Shown here in pieces: positions 12,805-25,756 of a stretch of DNA of 64,000 bases. Under the pieces are notes generated by a model. It worked only from the letters and a program-made list of their open reading frames with translations, did no database searches and was not told the DNA's origin. The first letter of the stretch is position 1, and every line of letters starts with the position of its first letter. Made by a program: the position numbers and the translations under genes. This stretch comes from Bugula neritina (taxonomy: Eukaryota > Bryozoa > Gymnolaemata > Cheilostomatida > Bugulidae): NCBI GenBank assembly GCA_964035545.1, contig OZ037765.1, positions 11,278,698 through 11,342,697 of the forward strand. The letters run 5' to 3'.

Positions 12805-14837
12805 CATTGAGCATAGCAAATTAAAATCAGTGCAAGTGTTATAACAAAAATTGTTTTTTATATTCATATAAAACCCAAATGCATAGCAGTCCAACAAACT
12901 GCTGTTATATAGGCTTGCTGCAGATCGTTATTTTGAATTGCAGAACTGTAAGTAGCACCTAGCCTGTTGTAGTACACTGTGCTTTCAACCCTTGATGTTA
13001 TATAAATCACATTTATTTATGTGTACAATCATCTATTTAAAAGGAAATAAGATCAAAAAGTACAAGTCTTGCCAGTAGATTAGTAAAATGTTGATAGACA
13101 ATAAATTGTTTAGTTATCGTACAAGTGCAGGCAGTACAGTTCATTGCAGGGCATATTCTATATTTTTATCTATTCTTGCCTCTGAGTCAGATCATGTACA
13201 GAAGACTGATTTAGTGTAAAGGAAGAAAAATGTTCCAAAAAGTATTTTTCATGAAAAGTGTAAAGCTTGTATACTTAATACTTGTTTGCACATTGCTAAG
13301 AGCTAAGTACTAATCTAGTGATATGGTGTTGAACCCATGAGGCTAAAATTTGCTTATATTTGACCTTGAAAGTAATTACTGCTATAATTGTTTTAAACCA
13401 AGATCATTTCAGCTTTACAATACATACCAGTTGCGTTATCTTTTTATATTTGCTATACTAAAAGTAGCAGTTTTTTTAAAATACAAGTTGATACGTTTTT
13501 AATCTATAATAGTTGAAATTAGCATCTTAAAGCCTATACCTGTTAAATTAGTGCACAACTAAGTTGTAACATGAAGCAAGATCTTGCTGAAAGCAATTTG
13601 AATAATTTATCTCTTTTTTATCTCAACAGTTAACTTTTGGTCTAAACTCTCAAGCTATCAGTCATGCGTGACCATTTTTTTCAAAAGTACCCTAAATCTT
13701 TCTGCATGAGTTTTGTGGTCATGAATGCATTTTCTAATCGTAGATATTAAGATTTATTAATTAAAAATATATATAGAAAATGGCTAAAGTCAAATCACTA
13801 AAAAGAATGGGAAGAAATCTCAAAGATTACTATTTTGCTAGTCTAGGTTTATTTCAACATGTCTACCTAAAACAGTTTAAATTGTTGTGCATTAAGCTGC
13901 TGCAGATGACAAAAAGTGTATGATAGTCAATTATGTAATGGAAAGTACTAAACCAAAACTCATTAAAAGTTGTTATAGTGCTTAACACCTTTTGCAACTA
14001 TGTTGCCCCTGAGTATGCCCTTTAAGATGTGGCTTTATTCTATGTTATTGCAGGTACTAGTAAAACTACAATCTATGATAGTTGGTGCACAAGGCTTGAT
14101 CATAGTGAGCAGTAAGATGTTATAAATACAAATCAATAAGAACCACAGATCCAGTGTTACTAGTCAAGTCAGCTGCTCATACTGCAATACTTTAAATAAG
14201 GAGCAACTTAACTTTTAGAATGCACAAATAATTTTATTTATTGCAATATTGAACTGTGTTGTGCCATATCACATGTGAAGGAAAACTATCCATTACTCCA
14301 TTTTGTTCATTTTCATAAATCAATGGGAAATAAAATAAACCAGCTGCCTATCAGTATTATTTGACCCATTCAATTTACTAGTTGCATAAATATTTCAACT
14401 ATAAGCTTGTGCCAAAATGCTTGCATTTTTTTCTTAACTTCTTAAAACTTTTGCCACCAGTTATGAAACCGTAAACAAAATCGTTGCTAACAATTTAAAA
14501 ACGATGACTCAATCTATACAAAGCTGACAGAAGCTCGCTAACAATGTAATGATATTATGATAACCATCCAGCGCAGGAGTTGTTGGCTGCTTTGGGAAAG
14601 ATTGAAGTATAACTTCCACCAATCACCGAACGCCAAATATTGGTGAATGAGTGCGGGGACCCATATACCCGTACCAATGAAATCATATTTTACTTTTAAA
14701 CTCTCATTGGTTTCCGATCAAAATCTTGCACTTAATAATAAAAAATTCCAAAATCTAAAATAGTGGAACCCACTATGACTATGCTGACGTTATAATAGCT
14801 TAAAAGTAATTAATAGTGAGAGTAATACAAATGCAAT

Positions 14838-15790
14838 AAAATTCTATAAAAAACCACTATTAGTATTAGTACTACTATAGGTATATAAATATTCTTTGCA
14901 CTAGTACTAGGTCTGGTACTAGTACTTAGTAATAGTAGTGGTACTACTACTAGTACTACTACTAGTACTAGTAGTAGTAGTAGTTATGTACAGTGTACTT
15001 GTAGTAGAGTGTAGACTAGTGCTAGTAGACGTAGCACTACTACTAGTATTTTCACTATAACTACTACTAGTTTAGGAGTATCAGTGTGACTATGAGTAAT
15101 ACTTATACTTATACTTATAGTAATACTTACTGATTGTTTTACTCTTAGTCTGATATAGTTAAACTTTTACTCACTTATTCACTAACTTATTGTTAACCAT
15201 ATCGTTAAATTTAATCAATAATGTCACTCATATTCATAGTGACTTTGAGTAGTAGCACTAACTCTAAAAGTAAAAGTAAGTCCAACACTTATCACTTATG
15301 GCTAACAGTTAACACTAACGTCCAACAGGAAGTAAGTAGTACAACAGTAACACTATCAGTAGCACTATGAGTATGAGTATGACTATCAGTGATACTGATA
15401 CTATTAGAGTAACTGTAACTCAAAGTGTAACACCAACTGTTGAACTTAAACTTTAAGTATCACCGTAAATATCAATATAATCATCAGTTTGAGTGCGACA
15501 AAAACAATGAGAATAACTATTACTATAGTCTTCAAGTATCAGCATGTGCTTTACTAACTATAAGTAAAAGTATCACCATAATCATCATGATAAAGTAGAT
15601 GTCATTACGATTATAATTATTATTATTATATGTTATAATACTTTCAAACTCCATCACTGTCAGTATTACTGAGTTTAACTATCTCAATATGTATGTATTA
15701 ATGTTATGACTATGATTATTAGTATTACTAATAGTAATAGCATAATAATAGTTTGCAGTATCACTATCATAATGACTATAAAAAAATTGA
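14838..15790. repeat. Cryptic simple sequence of AGTA/CTAG type
   Basis: Almost all of this stretch is built from short, scrambled, never exactly tandem words such as TAGTAC, AGTAGT, ACTTAT, GAGTAT and ACTATC. The densest part is 14918-15003 (CTAGTACTACTA-like). There is no single period, so it is not an ordinary microsatellite. The same vocabulary returns at about 35210-36035, 42170-43545 and 51930-52400. Confidence 0.75.
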
Positions 15791-16224
15791 ATTGACATTG
15801 ATTTAATATGGAGTTGAAAAACTGAATGATATGAAAAAATTACCACTCCCAAAGCTCACAAAATTATGAAAAACAAAATGGTGAAAGTAAGCAAACAATA
15901 TAAATCATTAAAACTTAAAAAGTAATGTGCCATAATATTATCAAAAACACTATACTTTGATATGGCTTAGTAGTGAACAAGATCATCTCACTCTAAAATA
16001 TCTAAATTTGATGTTTTTTATATTACTAAAACTCAGTGTGATAGAGTTTTGGTATTGGTAGTCATTAATAATGATTTTTTTATATATGTAATTAAAATGT
16101 ATTATATGAACTTGCAGAGTGTAACGTTGACTCTACCTAAAAAGTTTTTGGTAATGCATCAACTGATACACATGCTGGTGGTAATCAGGTCTTCGATTTA
16201 AAATGCACAAAAAATAAATTTATT

Positions 16225-16335
16225 GACCATATTTTTTTCTGACATTACCAATGACCCAGCTGGGCTTTGAACTAATGGCCTAGTGCAATGGGTGGTGTTG
16301 GTCAGTGTTGCACCAACTGGACTATAGCTGTGCCA
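16225..16335 (-). mobile_element. tRNA-derived SINE remnant
   Basis: On the minus strand an A box (TAGTCCAGTTGG) is followed about 40 nt later by a B box (GTTCAAAGCCC), the internal RNA polymerase III promoter of tRNAs. Downstream comes CATTGGTAATGTCAG, which matches CATTGGTGATGTTAG in the same position of the SINE at 21218-21435. The shared segment beyond the tRNA part suggests one SINE family. The ends are not defined and the tRNA part cannot fold well, so it is not a functional tRNA. Confidence 0.6.
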
Positions 16336-18183
16336 GAATTCTGTTCTAGTCTTTAAGTTAAATTTTTATTTGAATTTTAACAATTATACCGCTATTAGAA
16401 ATTTTGACTCTGTGAAAATGCTGAAAATTTTTTTCTAATTTGTAATTGCCTGAAAAGTTATGCGCAAACAGTAGTTGAGTACTTTAAACAATGATTACGT
16501 TGCGTTTTGACTTGGTGCTTTTTTGAGAGCAAAAATCTAGTTATCAAGAAATAGGGGTAAATTTATTGAGGCTACCTATTTAAATAATAAAGCACTATTT
16601 GTTGACTTTGTATGCAGAATATTGAAGAACTTGCATACTTGATTGGTACCATGCCAGTAAATTAGTTTTAATCAACATCTCGTAAATGGTAATTGGTAAT
16701 ATGCACAATATAGTATTTAGTATGTCAGCAATGGCGCTATGGACCCCTTTTTTTAACTTTTCCAAGTATAATACGGCTAATGCATAATTTTTTTGTACTT
16801 TATAAACTTCAAAACACTAGGAATGCTATTGAAGCTTTTGAAATGGTAGGAGAAAGATTTGTAAGCAATAATGAGCTTTTCAACTTTGAAAAAGTACTAT
16901 TAAATTGAAAGCTTATAAATATAAACCTTTGGCTATGGCAATGGATTTATAATTAATGATTATAACGCTATCAAGACCTAACTTCAATTTAGGTATTTTT
17001 CGAATTGAGCAATAATGTACGACCAATTCAACTAGCATTGGTACGTTCTATTCCTATCAAGGTGCTGGTAATTCAGGTAATTATTATGTGACTAAAATTT
17101 TCATAGTAATTTTATTTTGAAAAAATTTGTAAGGTATATTTACAGAATAATAGTTAATATAAAATTGGTTTGTTGGAATACTATTTATAATCTACTTGAT
17201 GAAACTTAGATTTAGTTTTACCAATTCATTTCAGCCTTTCTTTAGTTTGGTGCAGTGTTCATAGACCACTTTTTATAAGTTTGTTGAGAAAACATAAGCG
17301 AAATCAAGCAACATCATCATTAGCTGTTGGTTTTTAGTAGAATAAGATTAAAATGCATAATATAATGAAATAAATAAACATTCAGCCAAAAATAGTTGGT
17401 GCATTTACTGTTTTTTTCTTCTATGTTTCAGTAGCTGCAATGCATCAGTGACTGTTATATATTAGCAGTTGTAGTGTACCAGTAACTGTAATGCACCAGT
17501 AATCGGTATTAATTGGTTTAAGTTTCGAAATTATTGGCCTTTAGAAAAACATAAGTCTAGAAGTGACCTACTTGTTATGGGTATAAAATCCCTTAATATG
17601 TAAGCACCAGCAGTTGACAGAGCCGTGGTCATTCTGGTTGGCACCGAGATAGGCTTATGTCAAGGTGCATCACTCTAAAGGCCAAGTCTAGTTCATTGAC
17701 CTACTGTGTGTGATTAATTAAAAGTATTGGAATGTTTTTTACAGGTTATTCGTTCAAATTTTTCTATTTTAGTATAAAATTCATATGCTTTGATTGCAAA
17801 GCTGGCATCATTATTTACAAAAACAGGCTGTTCTTGCCTCACCCAACAGAGGTAATATTATTTAATGATTGACATTTTTCATTAATTATAATTTCCTAAT
17901 GTGGAAAATATTGAAAGGGGAAAATTTTTGTTTCAGAAACATGGGAATTTTTATTATTAGAGAATATTAAAATAAAAATTTGGCTCTTATTTGTGTTTAC
18001 TAGTCACTGCCAACAACTACTCAGCATTGCTAAGTTTAATTTCTGGGTTTTTTTGTACGATTTCTGCCATAAATAACATTTCTTAATTCCATGAATTAAG
18101 CACATTTCTCATTTGTGCACAAATAATTGTTAAGTTTGTTTTAAGAATCCTCTTTATATTCTTTAGTTGTTGTAGATAAAAAT

Positions 18184-21100
18184 ATGGGTGATGTGGCTCC
18201 ATTGACTATCCTAGTGAAAGCTCCAAACTTGAAAGCTGAAGATAAAAGAGTAGCGTGTGATAGATCATGGAGTGTGAGACAGCTTAAGGAGCACCTGTCA
18301 ACTATTTACCCCGATAAACCTGTTAGTGTCTGCCATTTACATTTTGACATCTCAACGCTTGGAGTCACTAATGTATATTCATGAAATTTATGTAATCTGT
18401 GTCTTGGAAAGCATACTGACTTGGATAATATTTTTGTTCATAAATTTGTAATTACTAATACTGGTATGTAGACTGTAGGGCTTGCAAAGTTTATGAGTTG
18501 CTCACACAGTTTTAGTTTGCTGCCAAGTTATCATCTATTTATTATTTCTAAATACCTTAAGTTACAAAATTGTTTGTATGATTTTATAGTATGTATATTT
18601 AATGCTAAGCCCGTATATGAAACATCGAAGATACGTGGCTGCCAAGCTGACAATATTTTAATATTTTGTAGTGTCTTCGGTATTAATTTTTAAGTTCTCT
18701 GTTGTCAGTATATTTGGTTTAACATGCGGCAAACTAAATACTAAATGCATGATTTATTATTTACATTTTATGACAGATAATCTCTTTTTTATTTTATGAC
18801 AAAAAATTTGCTCTCTAGTTTGCATAATATTTGGTTTTGCATGTCAAATTTTACTCAGTACAGCCTAATTTTAGCAAAACATGGAATATACTTTGTAATG
18901 GATCTCAAAATTATTTAGCCATAGACTTCCTAAAGTTTGTTAAACATAATAATGTTTTAATTATTTGCTCCATTGTTAATGTACAACCATCCACTTGCTA
19001 AATAATTGCCTATATACTTTAAAATGTAAGATTAGCAGATAATTTACATGCTCTGCCTAATTGATGGGTTGCCTTGCTGTTGACAACATGAGTTTGAATG
19101 CATCGGTTTTTGTATTTTTACAGCCAAAAAATATTCAAAAGCTGGTTTATTTTGGAAAACTTTTAAAAGATGATTCTTTTCTCCGAGAAGTGTTAACACA
19201 AGTAAGTATTACATTAAACAGTTGTTACATTGTAAATACTCTTGGTTGTAACATGTTTATAGCTGTCATTTATCTTGCTGGAGATCTGCCAAAAATATTT
19301 TAATAGGTCGGCCCTGTTCACCAGTAAAGTTAATTGCTTTAACCTCAAAAATACTTTAAATTTTATGAAGTGAAAATTTTAGGTAATTTGATTTCGCAAA
19401 AGATTCGTTGATAATTTATTATAGCTGACTCATGATGAGTAGTATTATCAGATACGGAAAAGTTTAATCACTTGTGTAAAGATTAAAATATATTTTTATT
19501 ATTCATAGCCTTACAGTGCATAATTGGGCCTCGTTGCATCTAACCAGTACTTGTGGTGATTTTGATTATTTTTATTAGTGCTGTTTTCTTATAAGCCATT
19601 ACAAATTATAAATATAATTTATCAGGAAATTCATAATAATTATATACATAGTTGCCAGCTATTATTATTGCTGGGAGTATATTCAGTGCATTGACTAACT
19701 TTCTCAACAAAGAATTATTTCATAAACACTGCCTTAATGTCAGTGATGGGTTTCTCATTTAAGAATGACTCAGCTGCTTCACTGTTATTTATGTTGTAGG
19801 ATTGCTATGATAATATTCATACTGTACACCTTGTTTGCCCAGCACAGTTTGCACCAACTGATAATGAAGTCAAACCCCGGTCAAGCTATGTACCGCAGCA
19901 GGTTGGTTTAATCAAATGTTCAACTAAATAAATTTTCTAATTTAGCAGCACTAAAAACAAATACCCTTGGTAAATAAAGGTGAGTCATTTATACAATTCA
20001 TACAGTTGTATAATATAGTTGCAATATTTCTTTAAAAAATAAGCATAATTTAATGCTTTGTATGTTTTGGTTGAAAGTTTCTGGCAAAGTATCATGTTAA
20101 GCATTATGTGTTCTTGGGGCCAAAAAGCCGAGTGGCATGCATTTGTGTAGATTTCGTCATATTTTGATTTAAGATATCCTGGAAAAATGGTCAATTTCTT
20201 ACAGGATGTGTGTGTTTGTTGGCACTTGACCTAAATATTCTAGATACATTATAATAAATTATATGTAAATGATAATGTAATCTGTCACATTTCATAATCT
20301 TCTCACGAAACTGGTGTTGGGAAATTATAATTGCCCCATTTTTTATATTCATCCATCTTACCTTTTTAAAAGTTTGGCATAAAACACCTAAAAACTTGAC
20401 AGAATAATTTTTTTCTGGAAATTAAACTTGGTATGAGTTTTTAGTATATATGACTGTATTTTAGGTATCGAGTCAGCCGACAAATCAGGTTCGCCATAGA
20501 TCCTCGGCAGCGGGAGCAATGTCCTCAAACCAAAACACGCCTTCACAAAGGTCAGGGCAAAGTCAGCAAACTCCTGCTACTGACTCTGTATCTTCGTTTC
20601 ATTGGAACAGCAGGTATAAATACTTGATGTTACTATTGATAGAGCTGAGGGTCACCCCCTGCTGGTGGTTACATTTATGGTTTATGTTTTTATCTTCATT
20701 GCAAATTTTTAGTTGAAAAAATCCCAAAGTTTTTGGCTCACCAAATGTCACACGACAGGAGTGGTAAAAATAAATTATAAAATGACCTTTCTGTTTTGTC
20801 ATATCGGCTTAATAATGCATAAATACAAGTGTAGTTTTAATAAAATGTCACTCCCTAGCTGAAATAATATTTGCTCAGTTTTTATCTAGGGCTATCTATA
20901 AGCATATTGATTATATATGCTTGTTAGGAATTTTACCCATGTCTATAAAGCCATAGAAAATAATTGTAATTTATATTCAGGAAAATTGGTCAAGCTTGAA
21001 AATTATACTTCAGACTTCTGACTTGCCAATTTAGTTGAACTTTGCTGACCAAAGGTTTTGCATAAACTTAGTGAGAATTGCTGTGTTTGGCATGTCAATG

Positions 21101-23270
21101 TTTCGTGTGTCAAGAGCCTTAACTGACCAACGAGCCAATAAGTTACTTCCTGTTGATATATATTTGCTTTTTGGTCAACACTGCCAGTACCTTTTATACT
21201 ACCTCAACCTTATATAAAAAAAAACTCAAACAAGTTTATAGTTACTATCCTTGTGAGAAACCCCTGATGGAAAAGGCATTTTTAAACGAGCTAAGGACTT
21301 ATTCAGGTGTGGCACATGGGCAAATAAGACTAGATGCTCTTCCTAACATCACCAATGGCCTTTGTCCGGCTCGAACCCATGACTTCGTGCTTACTAAGCC
21401 ATGCGCTCTAACCCCTAGACCACGGCTGCTACTGTATCTCAATCTTATATAATTGCTGTCTAAAACAAACTCAAGTTCTACCAAAATCATAGGCTGGTTT
21501 CTTTTTATGTATTTATAAGTTGTAGCTTCTGGGCTCATATGCAGACCCCTCAAACCACGCTTACTCCACAGCAGAGGCTTTGGGCTCAAATGTGTCAGCA
21601 GCATTGCAACATGTACAACCTTCAGTGAGTTTGCCTATTTTCTTCATCAGTTAGTGTTTTTTGGCAAATGTGTTTCACATTGTCTACCATGTGCTCAAAT
21701 AAAAATATTTAATTTTTTATAAAATAAATAGTAATCTAAATAATAATATTATCAATATTATTTTAAATGGCAACTAACTTTAATATCATTAGCAAAATTT
21801 GGCAATTATCACTAGTTTTCACTGAAATCATTTGCCACATTGAATTTTGGATGTCCTTGCCTTTCAACAGGAAATCTAATTCTTTTTCATAACAAGCAGA
21901 ATTGACTTTCTGCAAAATATTTGTCTTATATTTTATTATTTGAAATGTTGTAACACCTTGCTGGATAGCGAGCATGCCTAGTTTCAGAGTTAGTTTTGGT
22001 ATACATGCACATAATTTATATGACTGAGAGAACTGGGTGAGGAGATAGGCCAAGGAGACACTGGTATTATTGCTCTCAAAGTTCATTGGCCACCGTAACC
22101 TAAAGTTGACCTTCATAGAGCTTCTATGTCGGTAATAGTATTCTTGGAATGTAACTGATGAGCTTTTTCATAAATTACCTTTCAGTAGACGCAGGTTCAG
22201 AGACCTAATCCTATATACCACACATTTTAATTAAACTGATTTATTGATAATCATGAAGGCACTTGTTTAGTGCCTTCATGATTTATGGTTTTTCGAACTT
22301 CTGAGCTTATAAGGATTTGGTTGAAACTGTCTCATCAATTATTTATATAATATTGCATATTTATACAACAATATTTTTCAGCTTGCAATCTGTCGCCATG
22401 CAATACTATACTGCATCCACCACACCTACTGCTCACAATTCAGATGCTAACCAGCCTGAGGTGCCACAGGCGCAAGCTGCCGCCCCTGATGGTGATGATG
22501 TAGTACAACTCAATGCCCAGGGAGGTGTGCTATTAAATTTGTCAAGATATGTGTATTGTTTTCACTAGTTGTTTAATGGCGTCATCATTAAAAGGCAACT
22601 GTCATCAATTCAGCACAAATGAGTTTTACTATAGGTGTCAATCAAATCTTTAGCAAATTTTTGCTTATTCATTTTATTATACTGATTTATTCTGTTTTAA
22701 TTGTAATGGTTGAGACAAAGAAACGCTGCAGATTAAACACTGCTGAGATGGTTCAGGTCAAAATGTGTAATATTAGTGTGAAATACCATGAAGTTAATAA
22801 CATCCTGGACTGTCACTCACTGTCTAATGCATGTGATTTTTATTGATATTGTGAATGTGCTTCAATGATCTAGGTGTAGATGCTCAGGTGGGCCAGCGTG
22901 ACTGGCTGGATACAGTCTACAACTTTGCTAGATTTGGTATGCTTCTTGTGCTCCTCTATTTCTATACTACATTTGGAAGGTTCAGCATTGTCCTGCTCAC
23001 TGCAATTTTTTTCTACCTGTAAGTCTATCTAAACTTATCTAAACTTCTTGAGTTGTATAATTTCGATAATTGTAATTGAAATTTTCAATATTGTTTTTGT
23101 TAGCTTACATAACTGTATTTTTAATTATTTGATACGTCATTACAGTGTTCAGACTAACTTCTTCAGACTACAAAGAAGGAGGCCTGCTCCTGTCCACCCC
23201 CAACCTCCCCAGCATGAGCAGAATCAAGCGGAGAATCAGGTAAGGTGAAAATTTGGTACAAAGTGTTTTG

Positions 23271-23304
<34 letters not shown>

Positions 23305-23505
23305 GTTGGAGGAAATTATATTTTTTTGCAGAATAATGAGAACAATGAAAGAGCTAATGGAGGTCAAATTGCTACTGAACCTAACAACAATATACCTGTG
23401 ACAGGAACAACCTCATGGTTTGATGTGATTAAAGTTATATGTAATTTAGTGATGACATTTTTTACATCACTTATACCTCAAAATCCTGCAGCTGTTGCTA
23501 ATTAA
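18184..23505 (+). CDS. HERPUD2: HERPUD (Herp-like ER membrane protein with ubiquitin-like domain), complete
   Basis: Herp proteins sit in the ER membrane and help the HRD1 ubiquitin ligase in ER-associated degradation. Nine exons join in phase: 18184-18321, 19124-19201, 19800-19901, 20465-20613, 21526-21624, 22382-22524, 22874-23018, 23146-23239, 23332-23505; 373 aa. Residues about 7-90 are a ubiquitin-like domain (LTILVKAPN, DRSWSVRQLKEHLSTIYP, LVYFGKLL, VHLVC). A Ser/Gln-rich linker follows, then the family motif NAQGG with RDWLD, and a hydrophobic hairpin at about 252-285 that should anchor the protein. The C-terminus FFTSLIPQNPAAVAN is typical of HERPUD and looks slightly closer to HERPUD2 than HERPUD1; a single-copy ancestor of both is equally possible. 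Polyadenylation signals AATAAA occur at 23702-23707 and 23725-23730. Intron 4 holds a SINE and intron 8 is nearly filled by (AT)n. Confidence 0.92.
21201..21217. repeat. Left target-site duplication of the SINE
   Basis: ACCTCAACCTTATATAA matches ATCTCAATCTTATATAA at 21436-21452 in 15 of 17 positions; both differences are C/T. The pair brackets the SINE. Confidence 0.75.
21218..21435 (-). mobile_element. tRNA-derived SINE, about 218 bp, with target-site duplications
   Basis: Read on the minus strand, the element starts near 21435 with a tRNA-like head: A box in GTGGTCTAGGGGTTAGAGCG and B box GGGTTCGAGCC about 30 nt on, ending near 21363. This head resembles tRNA-Glu-type genes but lacks a matching acceptor stem. 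A body with CATTGGTGATGTTAG then AAGAGCATC follows, and the far end is a run of T on the element strand. Direct repeats of 17 bp (15 matching) flank it at 21201-21217 and 21436-21452, as expected for LINE-driven insertion. It lies in HERPUD intron 4, antisense, 90 bp before the next exon. Confidence 0.85.
21436..21452. repeat. Right target-site duplication of the SINE
   Basis: ATCTCAATCTTATATAA, the partner of 21201-21217. Confidence 0.75.
22249..22283. repeat. Perfect 15-bp hairpin in HERPUD intron 5
   Basis: AATCATGAAGGCACT and its exact reverse complement are separated by a 5-nt loop (TGTTT). In RNA it would form a stable stem-loop about 100 nt before the next exon. It may be a splice-affecting structure or a remnant of a palindromic element; nothing more can be said. 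Confidence 0.85.
23272..23302. repeat. (AT)n microsatellite filling a short intron
   Basis: About 15 AT units within HERPUD intron 8, which is only 92 nt long (23240-23331). The run ends about 30 nt before the acceptor, so length change here could affect branch-point spacing. Confidence 0.9.
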
Positions 23506-25756
23506 ATTATTGCACCCGGTTTCAATATGATTTATTTTTGAAAAGGCTTTTTCTTTTGTTATTAGCATGAAATATCAGCTCTTTGTTCTGTATTGTATAT
23601 TTTTATTTGGTATGGTAATTTAATCATTATATACATTTCAATTGCTAAGCTGACCAACTGTAGTATTAAAGTGATTGCCATAAGCTGCAACCATTTTTAC
23701 AAATAAATGTTTTTTATTAAACTCAATAAAGTAAAGCATGCAAGAAAAGTTTTGATTTTGTTTCTGTAAGTGAACATTTCAGTTGTTTGCTCCTGTTTTG
23801 ACAGAGTGGATAACTCTTACTTAATGCAAATATTTTTCTTTATGAGTAATTTACAGAGTTGTGTTCCCAAAGCCCTTATAACAATAGTAACTGAAGTCAG
23901 GTTCTTATTGCTTCATATGAAAACTTTGTGCTGTGATCTCCATCATTTTCTTATTATGGTGGATTTTTTCAGGTATCCTATTAGGCTTTAGGCAGATGTA
24001 GTGATAGCACATTCTATTCTTTGAAGTATATTAGAGCCATTGGTTGTGTAAATAGTTTTATAAGATAATCCTAAACAACATGGAGTCATAAAATTTCTGC
24101 GTCCTTAATTTTCCTTTAGAGCAAGAGAATGTATAAAAAAAACTTTAAGCAGTCAAGTTTGTTTATTCTTGGTAGAGATGTGTACCTGTTTAATATGATT
24201 ATAAGCAACTAAAGCTACTACTGCTTTGATAACAAAAAGTCTGTAGCATTTGGTCTGTTACAAATTGAGGCATAAAGTGGAATATAAAACATCAGAAAAT
24301 TAAGAATCAAAGTATGTTGTTACATTGACAAGCTAATCGAACATAACATTACTGATAAAGTTTTAAACATAGCCTTGCTAGTATTACATACATTTTAATT
24401 ATATAATTAATATCACCCTTTGCTTGATAAAAAATATATAGTAATAGTTATAGCTCACTTAATAGGCAAATAAAATGATATTTACAAATTAATATGTACA
24501 ATAAGCAAAAGTATTATATAACTGTTGTGCAGTCTATTGTATTATACATATTTAATACAAGCTAATTCAACTTACTTACAACAAGTTACTTAATTCAACT
24601 ATCCCTGCCCTGTGCACATAGAGTCATGGGTGTCTGCCAAAGACCAGACTTAGCATTTGTCATTTAATTCTGGCTTCACCTGGTTAGAGATCTCTTTTAA
24701 TCATGTCCTTCACCTGGACTTCAACCTCCCTCAATTTCTTTCTCTCAACTTACATATTGCTGCAGTGGCATATATTGTTTATGCATATAGCTACATGGTC
24801 TACTGCAGTACTATTTCTACATGATCAAGCACTGATAGCAACTGTAGATCTTTACAATATAGCTATAAAGTATTATAGCTATAACCAGCCTAGAATGTAG
24901 ATAATCTTAAGCTGCTGATCACTTAAAATTTGATTAGCTGGTGAGTAACACATTATATACAACTCAACAAGTATCTCATACACTTTTCTCCTATTATGTT
25001 ATAAGAACATAAGATCAATACATTCTGTTCTTTTAAAAGTTGGGCCATTTTCAATCTTTTATATCAAAAGATTCTAAGCATATAATTATGCTTGTGTGTT
25101 TATTAAAATATTTCATTTAAAAAACTGCCATTTCTAACTTTGCAGAGCATGACTTTCACTCACCAGGTAATTGCAGCACTGCACGATGCAGACGTATAAG
25201 TATTATTTACTTGTATTTTGGTCTAAATAAAGTAAGTTATTTTTACACGACTCCACAATGTATTCAACAAAAGCACTATCTCAATTGCAATTTTGCTGTT
25301 TGTTTGCAATAAAACACAAGCAGACTTTACCTGATTTACTAACACGAAGTATTTGTTCTCTTCTGTTAATAAGTAATGCATTGCAAAAATTGTAACCTAC
25401 AGATGTAGTTTATATATGGGATAAGTCCAATACTAAATCCGTGAAGTTATATTTTTAAGGGTGGATAACTCTGCAAACTATTCTGAATGCGATATAATCG
25501 TGGTAACTTAACCCGCCCTTTTACAAGTGACATATAGATCTCATATTCACATGGGGTTTCCGACACCGTTGCGCTAAGCTAATTGGCTGAACTTAACGTT
25601 GCTTAGCGACTTCCCGTTACTTGAGTAAGTTTCTAAACCGAGCAACAGGTGGATCAGATAACAGCCATCGTCATTTTTCAAGTGAGCAAATATTGATCTG
25701 ATTTGTAATCACCTTTTTATTGTTTAATCAAGGATTGAACTTGATAATACTTAACC
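23506..25756. other. HERPUD 3' UTR and spacer to ODAD4
   Basis: The first about 240 bp should be HERPUD 3' UTR (AATAAA at 23702-23707 and 23725-23730). The rest is AT-rich without recognisable exons or repeats until about 25500, where GC content rises and the ODAD4 promoter region begins (see 25568-25610). Confidence 0.55.
25568..25610 (+). promoter_or_regulatory. Palindromic candidate RFX X-box region upstream of ODAD4
   Basis: GTTGCTTAGCGAC at 25598-25610 resembles the RFX X-box pattern (GTTGC, short spacer, GCAAC-like half). A second half-like word GTTGCGCTAAGC starts at 25569. CGCTAAGC (25572-25579) and GCTTAGCG (25601-25608) are exact reverse complements, with a reverse CCAAT box (ATTGG) between them. 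RFX factors drive motile-cilium genes in animals, and ODAD4 is such a gene; its ATG is about 147 bp downstream. The motif match is seen, the function is inferred. Confidence 0.5.

Larger units (their letters stand above)
12190..18183. other. Repeat-rich spacer between sulfotransferase and HERPUD
   Basis: Six kilobases without a recognisable exon. It holds a (TA)n run at 12761-12801, nearly 1 kb of cryptic simple sequence (14838-15790), a tRNA-derived SINE remnant (about 16225-16335) and a doubtful tRNA-like stretch near 17620-17690. The right end must contain the HERPUD promoter. I looked for an ER-stress element (CCAAT, 9-nt spacer, CCACG) upstream of 18184 and did not see one. Confidence 0.55.

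Noticed and set aside
17615-17700. tRNA- or SINE-like stretch (GTGGTCATTCTGGTTGG then AGTTCATTGACC)
   Set aside because: B box is poor, spacing to the A-like box is too long, and no flanking duplication was seen.
21535-21549. Acceptor at ATGCAG (21549) for HERPUD exon 5
   Set aside because: It puts the exon out of frame; the acceptor ending at 21525 (TTGTAG) keeps the frame and a Gln-rich segment as in the family.
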